The notes under the pieces: generated by a model
What the model was told of the DNA's origin: nothing
Databases searched by the model: none
What the model saw: only the letters and a program-made list of their open reading frames with translations
Shown: positions 25,303-34,862 of the stretch, piece by piece
How positions within the stretch are numbered: position 1 is the first letter of the stretch
Layout: each line of letters starts with the position of its first letter
NCBI RefSeq assembly: GCF_024189295.1
Contig: NZ_JAIZEN010000001.1
Span: 1 to 64,000 of the forward strand
Source of the DNA: Halobacillus sp. A1
GTDB taxonomy: Bacteria; Bacillota; Bacilli; Bacillales; Halobacillaceae
Length of the DNA stretch: 64,000 nt
Direction of reading: 5' to 3'
Translations under genes and position numbers: made by a program

Positions 25303-27123
25303 TTAGTTTTCTATCCACAACTTATACAGGTGGTCGATTTTCCCTTGAATGTGACTGCGCTTCGCTTTCAGACTTCCAGCGTCCTCGCCACCCGCCTGTT
25401 CCAACTGCAGTTCAAGCTCTTCAATTTGCTCTTCATAGCTCCTTTGGTCTTTTTCTGCTGAAGTTTCTTCATCAGAAACTGCTGCTTTCGCTTCAGCACT
25501 GTTTTCAAGAATAGCTTCCCACTTATGTCTGGTTTCCTTGTACGTCCCTAAGAACCGATGAAGCTGCCCGGCGACCAGGTATGCAGTTTCTGGAAAACAC
25601 TCATTCAAAAAGTGACGATCGTGAGAAACTCCGATGACTGTCCCTTCGAATCGCTGAAGTGCTTCTTCTAATACTTGTTGGGATTCGATGTCGAGGTGGT
25701 TCGTCGGTTCATCAAGCACAAGGAAATTGATGCCTTTATGCATGAACACTGCTAGTTTCAGTCTCATCCGCTCCCCGCCGCTTAACCGGGAAATTTTCTG
25801 AAATACATCATACCCATAAAACATGAAAGCTGCCAGCATATGGCGGGCCTGCCCTTCCGTCACAATGATCTGATCACGGAAGTGGTCGATCAGCCGCTTA
25901 TTTTCATCGACGCCGTGCAGCGGGTCCTGCGCAAGGTAACCAATTGTAACGGAGCTTCCTGAGCGAACCTCACCTCGATCTTCAGCTTCCTGCTTCATTA
26001 ATATTTTAACAAGGGTGGATTTTCCGCTCCCATTCGTTCCAACAATCGCCAGACGGTCTTTGTACTTGAGGGTCAAAGTCAAATCGTCCAGTACCTGTCT
26101 TCTTTCATAAGACTTGCTTACGCCCTGCACAGCTAAGACATCATTACCGCTGCGCCCTTCTGCTTTCAACTCAAGATTCATCTTTTTAGGATCCAAGTTC
26201 GGGCGCTCCAATTTCTCCATACGTTCCAGTGCTCGTTCCATGCTTTTCGCCTTTTTGAAGAGTTTTTCATTTGGCGGATTCGCTTCATTGGCCCACTGTC
26301 TCAATCGGCGAATCGCTTCTTTCATCTTCTTGATTTTCTTCTGCTGTTCTTGAAATTGGTGAAACTCGACGAGAAGCTTTTCTTCTTTTTGCTTTTCAAA
26401 CGAACTGTAGTTGCCACGATACACTTCGCACTCCCCGTCTTCTAAATCAACGATCGTCTGGACAGTATGGTCAAGGAATTCCCGGTCGTGGGAAATGATG
26501 CATACAGACCCTTGATACTGCTGTAAATACTGCTCCAGCCATTCTATGGCATGCAGGTCAAGGTGATTCGTCGGTTCATCCAGCAACAGGACATCCGGTT
26601 TCTCAAGTAAAATCTTTCCGAGCGAGAGCTTCGTTTTCTCCCCGCCGCTTAAATGGGTAAACGGCTGGTCGAGCATCTCACCGATTTGGAGCCCATTCGC
26701 TACCTGCTCAATCATTGCATCCATTTCGTAGCCGCCTGAATCGGCAAAACGATCCTGGAGTTCTCCATATTTCAATAACGCTTTTTCCATCTGTTCCGGG
26801 TCGGTCATGGCTTCCTCAAGTTTTTTCATTTCAACCATCATTTCGGATAGATGTAAAAAAGCTTGTTGCAAGTACTCTCGCCCTGAACCTTCATATATAT
26901 CAGGAATTTGTTTCAAATAGCCGATAGTTAAACCTTTTTTAATAAAAATGTCTCCGCCGTCAATACTTTCTTCTTTAGTGATCAACCGAAAAAGCGTCGA
27001 CTTACCACAGCCATTTCGTCCAACAAGTCCCAGCTTCTGACCTTCCATAATGTCGAAATTCAGTGATTCGAACAAAACCTTTCCGCCGATAATTTTATAT
27101 ACTTTCTTTAATGTAATATTCAT
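25303..27123 (-). CDS. ABC-F family ATPase (ribosomal protection type)
   Basis: A 606-residue soluble protein with two ABC domains and no membrane segments. First: GRNGCGKST, LSGGEKTKLSLG, LLLDEPTNHLD. Second: GTNGSGKST, LSGGERMRLKLA, LVLDEPTNHLD. A basic, helical inter-domain linker (about 235-315) would reach the ribosome, and a C-terminal acidic coiled coil follows (about 545-600). The ATG at 27123 has AGGAGG 7 bases upstream. The leader peptide and terminator before it suggest an antibiotic-inducible protection factor (Vga/VmlR-like role), but housekeeping ABC-F function cannot be excluded. Confidence 0.88.
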   Translation of the reverse strand: MNITLKKVYKIIGGKVLFESLNFDIMEGQKLGLVGRNGCGKSTLFRLITKEESIDGGDIFIKKGLTIGYLKQIPDIYEGSGREYLQQAFLHLSEMMVEMKKLEEAMTDPEQMEKALLKYGELQDRFADSGGYEMDAMIEQVANGLQIGEMLDQPFTHLSGGEKTKLSLGKILLEKPDVLLLDEPTNHLDLHAIEWLEQYLQQYQGSVCIISHDREFLDHTVQTIVDLEDGECEVYRGNYSSFEKQKEEKLLVEFHQFQEQQKKIKKMKEAIRRLRQWANEANPPNEKLFKKAKSMERALERMEKLERPNLDPKKMNLELKAEGRSGNDVLAVQGVSKSYERRQVLDDLTLTLKYKDRLAIVGTNGSGKSTLVKILMKQEAEDRGEVRSGSSVTIGYLAQDPLHGVDENKRLIDHFRDQIIVTEGQARHMLAAFMFYGYDVFQKISRLSGGERMRLKLAVFMHKGINFLVLDEPTNHLDIESQQVLEEALQRFEGTVIGVSHDRHFLNECFPETAYLVAGQLHRFLGTYKETRHKWEAILENSAEAKAAVSDEETSAEKDQRSYEEQIEELELQLEQAGGEDAGSLKAKRSHIQGKIDHLYKLWIEN

Positions 27124-27148
27124 TGTTCTTCCTCCTAAAGACAAAAAA

Positions 27149-27174
27149 AGCCAGAGGCCTCAAGACCCCTGACT
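27149..27174 (-). terminator. attenuator hairpin before the ABC-F gene
   Basis: On the minus strand AGTCAGGGG pairs with CCTCTGGCT (two G-U pairs) around a short loop and is followed by seven T. It lies between the leader peptide stop and the AGGAGG of the ABC-F gene, only 26 bases before its start, a typical attenuator position. Confidence 0.85.
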
Positions 27175-27216
27175 TTATTTTACCGATGATAATCAGATAT
27201 GAGACGTTATCTTTTT

Positions 27217-27324
27217 CTATTCAACTGTATATTTGGACATACTTGTCCCTTGTACAGTTTCATCATGAAAAAGCGCACGGTTGATATATAAAAGTTCACG
27301 ATCAATCACATGCTTAGATAACAT
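27217..27324 (-). CDS. leader peptide (uORF) upstream of ABC-F gene
   Basis: A 35-codon reading frame starting MLSKHVIDRELLY and ending SKYTVE. The ATG at 27324 has AGGAGGG 7 bases upstream, a strong ribosome site for such a short peptide. It ends 43 bases before the attenuator stem. Drug-stalled ribosomes on such leaders prevent terminator folding for several ABC-F and ribosomal methylase genes; this role is inferred here. I do not recognise the peptide. Confidence 0.7.
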   Translation of the reverse strand: MLSKHVIDRELLYINRALFHDETVQGTSMSKYTVE

Positions 27325-27385
27325 CTTCATACCCTCCTTTTCGTCTTTAGTTATATTACAGTATACATGAAAAGTGAAAGCGTTA

Positions 27386-27850
27386 CTATCCTTTTTGCAG
27401 ATCGGCGTGCGTACCTAATTTTTTCAGCAGATCAATAGCTTGTTTCTTCTCATCTTCTGTCAGGCCGCTCGTGATTTTTTCGATTTGTTTCCAATGATCA
27501 GGAAAGATACCGTTTAACAGTGCTCTTCCTTCTTCATTGATCGCCGCATAGGTAATCCTGCGATCGTTAGGACAGGGAACTCGATCAATCAGTCCCTTTT
27601 TCTCAAGCTTATCAACGACATACGTGATACTTCCGCTCGCTAATAATATTTTCTCACCGATTTTCTGCAGCGGCTGATCCCCTTCGTGGTAAAGCAGTTC
27701 AAGCACTCCGAATTCAGTAGGATTCAACCCGTGCCCCTGGATATCGTCTTTTACGAGATCAGCAATTGAACGGTGGGCTTTTGACAGCACAACGAATAGT
27801 TTAAGGGATGGGTCCTGTTTCTTTACTTGGTATAATTCTTGTTCGTCCAT
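27386..27850 (-). CDS. MarR family regulator (MhqR-like)
   Basis: A 154-residue winged-helix regulator: LNPTEFGVLELLYHEGDQPL, LLASGSITYVVDKLEKKGL (recognition helix and wing) and NDRRITYAAI. These stretches resemble MhqR/YkvE, a repressor of quinone-resistance genes in B. subtilis. It lies 61 bases upstream of the leader peptide of the ABC-F gene on the same strand and may be co-transcribed with it. Confidence 0.88.
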   Translation of the reverse strand: MDEQELYQVKKQDPSLKLFVVLSKAHRSIADLVKDDIQGHGLNPTEFGVLELLYHEGDQPLQKIGEKILLASGSITYVVDKLEKKGLIDRVPCPNDRRITYAAINEEGRALLNGIFPDHWKQIEKITSGLTEDEKKQAIDLLKKLGTHADLQKG

Positions 27851-28002
27851 TATTCTCTTCCTCTCAAAACCCTCTAGTTAGGTTTAATATATCAAACTTT
27901 AAGCCCTTTCAAAAGGGTGTTTCCTGACCCAGTATAGAAATCCCCTTGATCTAAAACTGCAAGTGACTCACAAAACGCTATCATTTAGGTTCATGAAGCG
28001 CT

Positions 28003-28944
28003 TCAAGTCGTTTCTTTATTATTTACTTTAGGGAGATTTTTCACAAGTGCAGGGTCCGGCACCAAGAAAGTGAAATGGTCTGGAAGAACTTCCAAATGAG
28101 CCGGTGTAGATCCTTTGATTTCACCATCCATATCCACTTCCTGCTCCACTTCGACATCAATCCTGATGTCCCTTCCCTGCCTGTACATCAGCTCCTGGTG
28201 ATTTTTAGGATCCGACCAAGGCTTATTCATAGAGAGAAGTTCCTTGAACAAGGTCAGGTTCGAATTTTTTACGACCAGCACATCAAGCAGCCCGTCATCC
28301 GGGCGAGCTTCCGGCATCGGTACTTGCTGTGTTCCTATGAATCTTCCGTTCATGACAAGGATCATTACAGCTTCATCTTGAATCTTTTCACCGTCAATTT
28401 CCAGCGTAAAATGGAAGGAGTCTGCTTGATTCATTGTTTTAAACGCGCTGATGTAATAGCTTATAACACCGAAACGGTCCTTTTGCAGAGAATCAATATT
28501 CGATGATGTCTCTGTCACCAGCCCTATTCCCCAGAAGTTCACGAAATAATGCTCGTTGGCTTGCCCTGCGTCAATGGACATCTCCTCTCCATTAATGACT
28601 GCTTGTGCCGCCTGCTGCATCTGCTGCGGAGTACCTAGTACTCGACTGAAATCGTTGCTTGTCCCTCCAGGAAGGACGCCGATAACCGGGCGATTCTCGA
28701 TTTCTGCCAGACAATTAATACATTCGTGGACAGTGCCATCCCCTCCCATAATGAACAGAACGTCCACTTCCGGACCATAATCACAGCAAGTTTCCTTGAA
28801 TTCTTCAAGCGTTTCCGTTTGTATCACTTGAAACTCTTTGATCTCTTTTGTAAGAGCAGGGAGAGTCTGGGCAAGATTCTGATCCAGTTCTCCACTGCCC
28901 GCATTGCCATTATATATAAATAACCCACGTTGATAACGAGGCAT
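28003..28944 (-). CDS. diacylglycerol kinase family lipid kinase (YtlR-like)
   Basis: A 313-residue DAGK-catalytic protein: NGNAGSG near the N-terminus, the GGDGTVHE nucleotide motif and PGGTSNDFSR, followed by a beta-sandwich lipid-binding domain with MDGE near the C-terminus. It phosphorylates a lipid, possibly diacylglycerol, but the substrate is unknown. Start ATG 28944 is 7 bases after AGGAGG; ATG 28947 is also possible. A second family member lies at 59.1 kb. Confidence 0.88.
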   Translation of the reverse strand: MPRYQRGLFIYNGNAGSGELDQNLAQTLPALTKEIKEFQVIQTETLEEFKETCCDYGPEVDVLFIMGGDGTVHECINCLAEIENRPVIGVLPGGTSNDFSRVLGTPQQMQQAAQAVINGEEMSIDAGQANEHYFVNFWGIGLVTETSSNIDSLQKDRFGVISYYISAFKTMNQADSFHFTLEIDGEKIQDEAVMILVMNGRFIGTQQVPMPEARPDDGLLDVLVVKNSNLTLFKELLSMNKPWSDPKNHQELMYRQGRDIRIDVEVEQEVDMDGEIKGSTPAHLEVLPDHFTFLVPDPALVKNLPKVNNKETT

Positions 28945-29088
28945 CATACGACCTCCTTTGAATGCAATCCATTATTATATATTTGCCCTATTCCCTCTGG
29001 TTGAAACGTTTATATGAATCAAACAAATAGGTTTACCTTTTCTTCTAAACAGATTATACTTATATTTACTTAGGAGGCTAACTAATTT

Positions 29089-29538
29089 ATGCAACGTGAA
29101 ATTGAACCACTGCTAGGATATAACTTCAACGTTATTTCCCATTTTATACAAAACAAATATAACAGAAAACTGAGTGAGTATGGATTGACCAGCTCACAGG
29201 CTAAAGTCATCTACTTTTTATCCGCCCACGGCTCACAGAATCAAACCGATTTGCAAAATAGATTGTACATTAAAGCATCTTCCATGAATGGCATCATTGA
29301 ATCGCTCATAAAAAATGAGTGTATTACGAAAGAATCCAGCAAGGAAGATAAACGGACCAAAGTCATCCACCTGACGGATAAAGGAGAAAAGCTGGAACAG
29401 ACGATTTGGTCGGTAGTCCTTGAATTGGAAGAAGAAATCGGAGAAGGAATTACGAAAGAAGAGCAGCACGTAATGATTTCCCTTATGAAAAAAATCCAGC
29501 AAAACATGCGGCCAGACGCTCACGGGGGAGGGAAATAA
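29089..29538 (+). CDS. MarR family regulator
   Basis: A 149-residue winged-helix regulator with LTSSQAKVIYFLSAHGSQNQ, a recognition helix near ASSMNGIIESLIKNECI, and the wing EDKRTKVIHLTDKGE. TTAGGAGG precedes the ATG. It ends directly before the MATE exporter gene, which it presumably controls. Confidence 0.9.
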   Translation: MQREIEPLLGYNFNVISHFIQNKYNRKLSEYGLTSSQAKVIYFLSAHGSQNQTDLQNRLYIKASSMNGIIESLIKNECITKESSKEDKRTKVIHLTDKGEKLEQTIWSVVLELEEEIGEGITKEEQHVMISLMKKIQQNMRPDAHGGGK

Positions 29539-30921
29539 ATGAAAGAACAAAGTCAACGCTTAGAATCTCAACCAATTCCTAAGCTATTATTGAACCTTTC
29601 ACTTCCGGCAATGATCGGGATGTTTGTCATGGCTTTTTATAACGTAGTTGACACCTTATTCATCGCTCGGGGAGTTGGGATTGAGGGAGTGGCCGGCGTT
29701 AGCATCGGATTCCCTGTCATGATGATTATCATGGCTATTGCGGCGGCTGTCGGCATCGGGGGAGCCTCTGTCATCTCGAGACGATTAGGTGAAAATAAAC
29801 AGGAAGAAGCGAACAAGGTATTTGGAAACGTATTGTTTATGATCGTATCGGTCAGCTTCATCGGGTTCATTGGTGCCTTCACCTTTATGGAACCTCTGCT
29901 TATCCTTTTTGGAGCAACGCCTGATATTCTACCGCATGCTGTCGATTATTTGTTTCCTATTATGCTTGGCTCCTTGTTTTTCTCTTTAGCATTTACGACG
30001 AACAGCATCATCCGGTCCGAAGGCAACTCTAAATTTGCTATGATGACAATGATTATCCCCGCGGTGTTGAATATCATTCTCGACCCGATTTTCATTTTCG
30101 GTTTAGATATGGGGGTACAAGGCGCTTCATTAGCTACCGTCATTTCTCAAGCATCGGTCAGTGTGGTCATCTTGCGTTATTTCCTTACGGGAAAATCATC
30201 TTTAACAGTGAGACTCGCAAACTTGAAGCCTATGTATACTGTCATCAAAGAGACACTTACCATTGGCTTTCCTGCCTTTATCCGGCAAGTTTCCGGCAGT
30301 GCGATGATGATCGCCATCAACTTTATGCTCATTAAATTTGGCGGCGACTTTGAAGTAGGCGTCTTCGGTATTGTGCAAAAGCTGACGATGTTCACGATTA
30401 TGCCGATGATTGGAGTCCTTCAAGGCATGCAGCCGATTATCGGTTATAACTATGGAGCCAATCTCCACGATCGCCTGCGCGAAACTGTCGTACTCGGTAT
30501 GAAAGTCGTCACCATCGTCTCCGGCGTTATTTTTGCCGTGATGATGATCTTCCCAGAATTACTCATGCGGATATTCAGTGGTGATCCAGCCGTCATTGAT
30601 GAAGGTTCGTTTGCGATAAGAATCATGTTTGCAGCCTCGCTGTTAATCGGTGTGCAAGTTGTAAGTGGTGGTTTATACCAAGCTTTAGGAAAAGCCAAAC
30701 CCGCTTTGATTCTTTCTATGGCTAGACAGGTGCTGTTCTTGATTCCGCTCGTTTTGATTCTGCCGCACTTTTTCGGTGTAACAGGAGTATGGCTCGCTTT
30801 TCCGATAGCTGACGTCCTGGCATTCACTCTATCAGTCTACTTTTTATATGGTGACCGTCATCTATTTTTTATTAAAAAGAAAGATCCTGCCGACTATAAA
30901 CCAGTTCCCAGCTCTTCCTGA
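29539..30921 (+). CDS. MATE family efflux transporter
   Basis: A 460-residue protein with twelve predicted membrane helices in two MatE halves (about 20-180 and 240-400). The first helix has NLSLPAMIGMFVMAFYNVVDTLFIAR, typical for the NorM/DinF-like group. It should export drugs or metabolites in exchange for sodium or protons. The start codon follows the MarR stop without gap, so the two are one operon. Confidence 0.93.
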   Translation: MKEQSQRLESQPIPKLLLNLSLPAMIGMFVMAFYNVVDTLFIARGVGIEGVAGVSIGFPVMMIIMAIAAAVGIGGASVISRRLGENKQEEANKVFGNVLFMIVSVSFIGFIGAFTFMEPLLILFGATPDILPHAVDYLFPIMLGSLFFSLAFTTNSIIRSEGNSKFAMMTMIIPAVLNIILDPIFIFGLDMGVQGASLATVISQASVSVVILRYFLTGKSSLTVRLANLKPMYTVIKETLTIGFPAFIRQVSGSAMMIAINFMLIKFGGDFEVGVFGIVQKLTMFTIMPMIGVLQGMQPIIGYNYGANLHDRLRETVVLGMKVVTIVSGVIFAVMMIFPELLMRIFSGDPAVIDEGSFAIRIMFAASLLIGVQVVSGGLYQALGKAKPALILSMARQVLFLIPLVLILPHFFGVTGVWLAFPIADVLAFTLSVYFLYGDRHLFFIKKKDPADYKPVPSSS

Positions 30922-30928
30922 ATAAAGG

Positions 30929-30954
30929 GCCGCTCTTGTTAATATAAGGGCGGC
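30929..30954 (+). terminator. terminator after the MATE gene
   Basis: GCCGCTCTT pairs with AAGGGCGGC and ATTTTTTACC follows. Confidence 0.9.
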
Positions 30955-31046
30955 ATTTTTTACCAATAAATGATAAAAATTGATAGAAAGAAACATAGAA
31001 TTCAGTTACACTTAGGACTAGACGTATTCATAAAGGGTGACTGGTA

Positions 31047-31721
31047 TTGACCTACAAGATTCAATTATTCAAATTATTATTTAGGCGGCACGATCAATTA
31101 TTCGTTTTACGCAAAGCTGAACGTATCCGCCGTGTCTGGCTTTCCTTATTATTATTAGTAATGCTTACACTACTTACATATGCGGCGGCAGCGTGGATCG
31201 GCCTTGGAACTGACCCATTATCAACGGGTGTAAATCAGCTCAGCCGCAACGATTACGAATTCCATAAAGTATGGTTTTTACTAGGAAGACTGCTTACTGG
31301 ATTAACCTTAATGCTAGGGACGATATTTCTCAGTACGTTCATATTCTGGCTTTTATTCGATCTCCCTTATAAGAAGATGATGGTCGTCCAAATGAGTGTC
31401 TGGCTGATCATGCTTATCGAACGGCTGACCTGGATACCATTTATGGTGTACTTAGGACTGGATTGGTATGTCTCCCCGCTTTCTTTAGGGATCATTGCTT
31501 CTTATACTACCTCCCTGGATTGGGTCATTTACTTTTTCGGCTCCGTTTCTTTATTTCAATTCATCATTATCTGGCTGCAAATCAAATCAGCCATCTTTAT
31601 ATCGAATTCAAGAAAATGGTGGGTTGTAACAGGAGTGATTTTCTGGAACCTGCTCCTTTTTGCAGGAACAGCTGCATTATCCTATTTTGACACAACAATA
31701 GTACAACTACTTCTCTCTTAA
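31047..31721 (+). CDS. Yip1-like membrane protein (YknW-like)
   Basis: A 224-residue protein with a basic N-terminus and about five membrane helices, resembling the Yip1 domain proteins such as YknW of the B. subtilis yknWXYZ locus. It starts at TTG with AAAGGGTGA upstream; no ATG is well placed. The next gene, 12 bases on, is a YknX-like membrane fusion protein, which supports the identification. The partners YknY and YknZ are absent from this locus. Confidence 0.65.
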   Translation: MTYKIQLFKLLFRRHDQLFVLRKAERIRRVWLSLLLLVMLTLLTYAAAAWIGLGTDPLSTGVNQLSRNDYEFHKVWFLLGRLLTGLTLMLGTIFLSTFIFWLLFDLPYKKMMVVQMSVWLIMLIERLTWIPFMVYLGLDWYVSPLSLGIIASYTTSLDWVIYFFGSVSLFQFIIIWLQIKSAIFISNSRKWWVVTGVIFWNLLLFAGTAALSYFDTTIVQLLLS

Positions 31722-31733
31722 AGGATGAAGCTT

Positions 31734-33011
31734 ATGAAATCATCACGCAAAACTTGGTGGATCGGGATCAGCGTATTTATCTTTGTGGCTGCGAACAGCC
31801 TTCTACTATATTTCGATTCCCAGCAAAAAGTAGAAAGAAAATCTTTCGTCTCAGAATGGTCAGGAACCTTCGTTTCTGACCTTGAGGAGACCATTGAACT
31901 GCGCGGCGTATTCTCATCTGCAGATGCATCTCCCGTTTATTTCGACGAACAAACCGGGGCATTCCAGGAGTTTTCAGTCAAAGTCGGAGATGAAGTGAAT
32001 GAAGGAGATGAATTGTACTCGTACGAAGTCGTTGATTACGAAGCGCAATCCACGGAACTCGAGCAAACTGCTGCAAAGATTCAAAGCGAAATAGACGCCA
32101 TTGATACATATGTGAGCGAATTAGAGAATTACACAATCGAAGAAGAAAGCAGTAACGATACTTCCTTCAATCCTTTTGGTGAACTGGAAGAAGAGGAAGA
32201 CCTGGAGAACGAGCTTGAGGAAACGGCAGAAGAAAATTCTACAGCTGAAGCGGAATTGCTCAAAGAGGAAGCAATCGCTGCCCAGGAAAAAGAACGTTCC
32301 CAGAAAGAAGCCGAATTGACTATGGTGGAAGACCAGCTGGATGAGCTTACTACCACCGGCCAGACAATTACAGTGACCAGCGCAATAGATGGGTTTGTGA
32401 CTGAACGCTCTGAAAATTTACAGTCGCCGCTATTGACCTTGTCTTCTGCAGAGTTGAAACTCGAAGGAGAGGTCAATGAAGAGGATCATAAAGTCATTGA
32501 GGAAGATATGGAAGCCAGAATCAGGACAGATGGCCTGGATGAGGTGGAACTGACAGGCACGATTGACCAACTCTCTTCCGTATCAGAACACACCCATGTA
32601 GACAAAGTAAGCCAATACCCATTTGAAATTGCTTTGACGGATATCGATGATGAAGTCAAAACTGGATACCACGCGGACGTGGAAGTGATCACCGACCAGT
32701 CACTTGAAGCTGTTACGGCCTTTGAGGAGTCACTTGTCACCGATAAAAATCTTTATGCCTGGGAAATGACGAATGAAGGTATCTTAAGAAAACGCACATT
32801 GGAGACAGGACTTCAAGAAGATGACAAAGTAGAAATCATTGATGGACTCGACTATCCTGCCCAGCTTGCAAAGGAACGCAAAGACCAATTTCAAGATGGA
32901 ACAATTTTCATCACACCTATCGATAGTCAAAACCTGAAATATAAAGAAATCTTCCAGAATTTCAGCGCGCAAATGAAAGAGAAGATTCTGCTCGGCCTTC
33001 TAAATCGCTAA
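31734..33011 (+). CDS. membrane fusion (HlyD/YknX-like) adaptor protein
   Basis: A 425-residue protein with an N-terminal anchor (about 8-28), a biotinyl-lipoyl-like beta half (VKVGDEVNEGDELYSYEV), a coiled coil interrupted by a very acidic stretch (about 130-185, many Glu), the second lipoyl half (SAIDGFVTERS) and beta-barrel domains. Such adaptors work with MacB-type ABC permeases or RND pumps. The ATG at 31734 lies 9 bases after AAAGG and is preferred over 31725. It forms an operon with the Yip1-like gene. Confidence 0.8.
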   Translation: MKSSRKTWWIGISVFIFVAANSLLLYFDSQQKVERKSFVSEWSGTFVSDLEETIELRGVFSSADASPVYFDEQTGAFQEFSVKVGDEVNEGDELYSYEVVDYEAQSTELEQTAAKIQSEIDAIDTYVSELENYTIEEESSNDTSFNPFGELEEEEDLENELEETAEENSTAEAELLKEEAIAAQEKERSQKEAELTMVEDQLDELTTTGQTITVTSAIDGFVTERSENLQSPLLTLSSAELKLEGEVNEEDHKVIEEDMEARIRTDGLDEVELTGTIDQLSSVSEHTHVDKVSQYPFEIALTDIDDEVKTGYHADVEVITDQSLEAVTAFEESLVTDKNLYAWEMTNEGILRKRTLETGLQEDDKVEIIDGLDYPAQLAKERKDQFQDGTIFITPIDSQNLKYKEIFQNFSAQMKEKILLGLLNR

Positions 33012-33097
33012 AACTAGCAAAGCTTTTGCAAAATAGATAGCCTCGTGCCACGATATATAGTGGATATAGTAGATTATCGGTTAAAGGGGACTATCTC

Positions 33098-34108
33098 ATG
33101 AAATTAAGCGTACTCGATCAATCCCCGATTTTATCAGGGATGACACCACAAGACGCACTTCAGCAAACAACAGAGCTTGCCAAATTAACTGACGAGCTCG
33201 GGTATCACCGTTTTTGGGTATCAGAACATCATAGCACGACCAGTCTCGCAGGTTCCTCACCTGAAATTCTAGTCACTCATTTGGCCAATGAAACAAAAAA
33301 TATCCGCATCGGAACGGGAGGGATTCTCCTTCCCCATTACAGTGCTTTTAAAATCGCAGAAGTCTTCCGCGTACTCGAGACGCTGTATCCGGGAAGGATA
33401 GATCTCGGAGTAGGACGCGCCCCGGGGGGAGTTCCAAACGTAAACCTGGCTTTGAATCGGGGAGAAGTCCCTTCTATCGAAGGCTACCCCGCCCAAGTAG
33501 AAGAACTGATCGCCTACCTGCATGGAGATGATCCTCATGACATGGGGATTCACGCTTCACCTCAAGGTAAGACGACCCCGCCGATTTGGATGCTCGGTTC
33601 AAGCGGTACGAGCGCAAGAGTAGCTGCTGACTGCGGAGTTTCATATTCCTTCGCTCACTTCATCAATGGTCATGGAGGCACGAAAGCGATGCAGCGGTAT
33701 TACGATTATTTCTCCCCATCAATCCAACAGGAAAAACCGTCCGGGAACGTATCCGTATTCGTCGTGTGCGCCGAAACAATGGAGCGAGCGGAATATTTGG
33801 CCGGAAGTCTTGACTTGGCTATATTAAAAATAGAACAGGGCGGTATCCGTCATAATTTCCCGACACCTGAGGACGCCCTGAACTATTCATATACGTGGCA
33901 TGAAGAAAAGCAAATCCAAGAAAATAGAAACCGTATCATAGTCGGGCCGCCTGACAAAGTGAAAGAAGATATCGAAGAATTGGCTGCCTACTATAAAGTC
34001 GATGAAGTAATTGTTAATACTATTATTTCTCCGTTCGAAGCACGATTAACATCATATCGACTATTAGCGGAAGCTTTTCAATTAAGTTCTGTTACAAGAC
34101 GTAGTTGA
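33098..34108 (+). CDS. LLM class flavin-dependent oxidoreductase
   Basis: A 336-residue luciferase-like TIM-barrel enzyme with ELGYHRFWVSEHHS, IRIGTGGILLPHYSA and RIDLGVGRAPGG, typical of the MsnO8/YvbT subgroup. It would use reduced flavin to oxidise an unknown substrate. AAAGGGG precedes the ATG by 9 bases. Its stop codon touches the flank of repeat copy B. Confidence 0.92.
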   Translation: MKLSVLDQSPILSGMTPQDALQQTTELAKLTDELGYHRFWVSEHHSTTSLAGSSPEILVTHLANETKNIRIGTGGILLPHYSAFKIAEVFRVLETLYPGRIDLGVGRAPGGVPNVNLALNRGEVPSIEGYPAQVEELIAYLHGDDPHDMGIHASPQGKTTPPIWMLGSSGTSARVAADCGVSYSFAHFINGHGGTKAMQRYYDYFSPSIQQEKPSGNVSVFVVCAETMERAEYLAGSLDLAILKIEQGGIRHNFPTPEDALNYSYTWHEEKQIQENRNRIIVGPPDKVKEDIEELAAYYKVDEVIVNTIISPFEARLTSYRLLAEAFQLSSVTRRS

Positions 34109-34305
34109 TTTCGAGAAAACCGGGGTTCGTTGCCGTAATGAAAGTGGGGGATGATTGGGAAGCTACTCGCTTTCCTGTGGGGGAAGTGGCGAGCTTCCTC
34201 GGGCTTGCAGCCCTGTGGGATCTCGCCTACATCCTTCTCCCACGGGAGTCTCGAAAGCTTCCCAACCACCCCATGCGAAATGGAAAGAACGAACCCCCTG
34301 GCATT
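34100..34305. repeat. type 1 dispersed palindromic repeat, copy B
   Basis: A nearly complete palindrome of about 200 bases. Outer arms CGGGGTTCGTT (34121-34131) and AACGAACCCC (34288-34297) pair, inner arms include GGGAAGCT/AGCTTCCC, and the core matches copy A in the same orientation (CTCGCTTTCCTGTGGGGGAA, CTTCTCCCACGGGAGTCTC). Confidence 0.85.
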
Positions 34306-34544
34306 GGAATAGAAAAGACTTTTGAATTCTCATCTAAGCCGCGTATTCCTGCTATAGTGCTTAGTGACTAACGAGCCTGGTATATCAACATCGAATCACT
34401 TTGTTCTTGTTCCCTTTATCTCCGCCAGCTCAGTCCAGTAAACATGTAGCCATGAAAAGAATAATTTGTTGTAATGGGGTATTGGAAATGGGACGACTTG
34501 TCGTTGCCACTCAAAATAGCTGTACTTCACTCAAAGCACTGTCT

Positions 34545-34730
34545 CAGGGGTTTCCGTGAACCTAACAAGCGCAAGAAGGTCCGGGAAATTGCGAGACTCC
34601 TATGGGATGAAAGTACAGGGTGAGATCCCGGGGGCGCTAGCCCGAGGAAGCTCACCGTACGCCCATGGAAAGCGAGTGGTTTAACGGACCTTCAAGCACT
34701 ATGAGTGGTCACGGAAACAGCTCTAAAATC
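34545..34730. repeat. type 1 dispersed palindromic repeat, copy F
   Basis: AAGGTCCG and CGGACCTT form the inner arms and GTTTCCGTGA / TCACGGAAAC the outer ones. The core carries GCGAGACTCC, GTGAGATCCCGG and GAGGAAGCTCACCGTACGCCC. It is the uninterrupted counterpart of copy E. The stretch 34306-34544 has no gene that I can support. Confidence 0.85.
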
Positions 34731-34862
34731 TTTAAACTGAGCCTTCCAATAAAGGTAACTTAATTCTTCGTATAGTCAGCTGGTCGCTGGGTTATCCGAG
34801 AGATGAAAACAAAACAAATCTAAAAGGGAAAACACCCCATAACATCTTAAGGAGTGGTTCAA

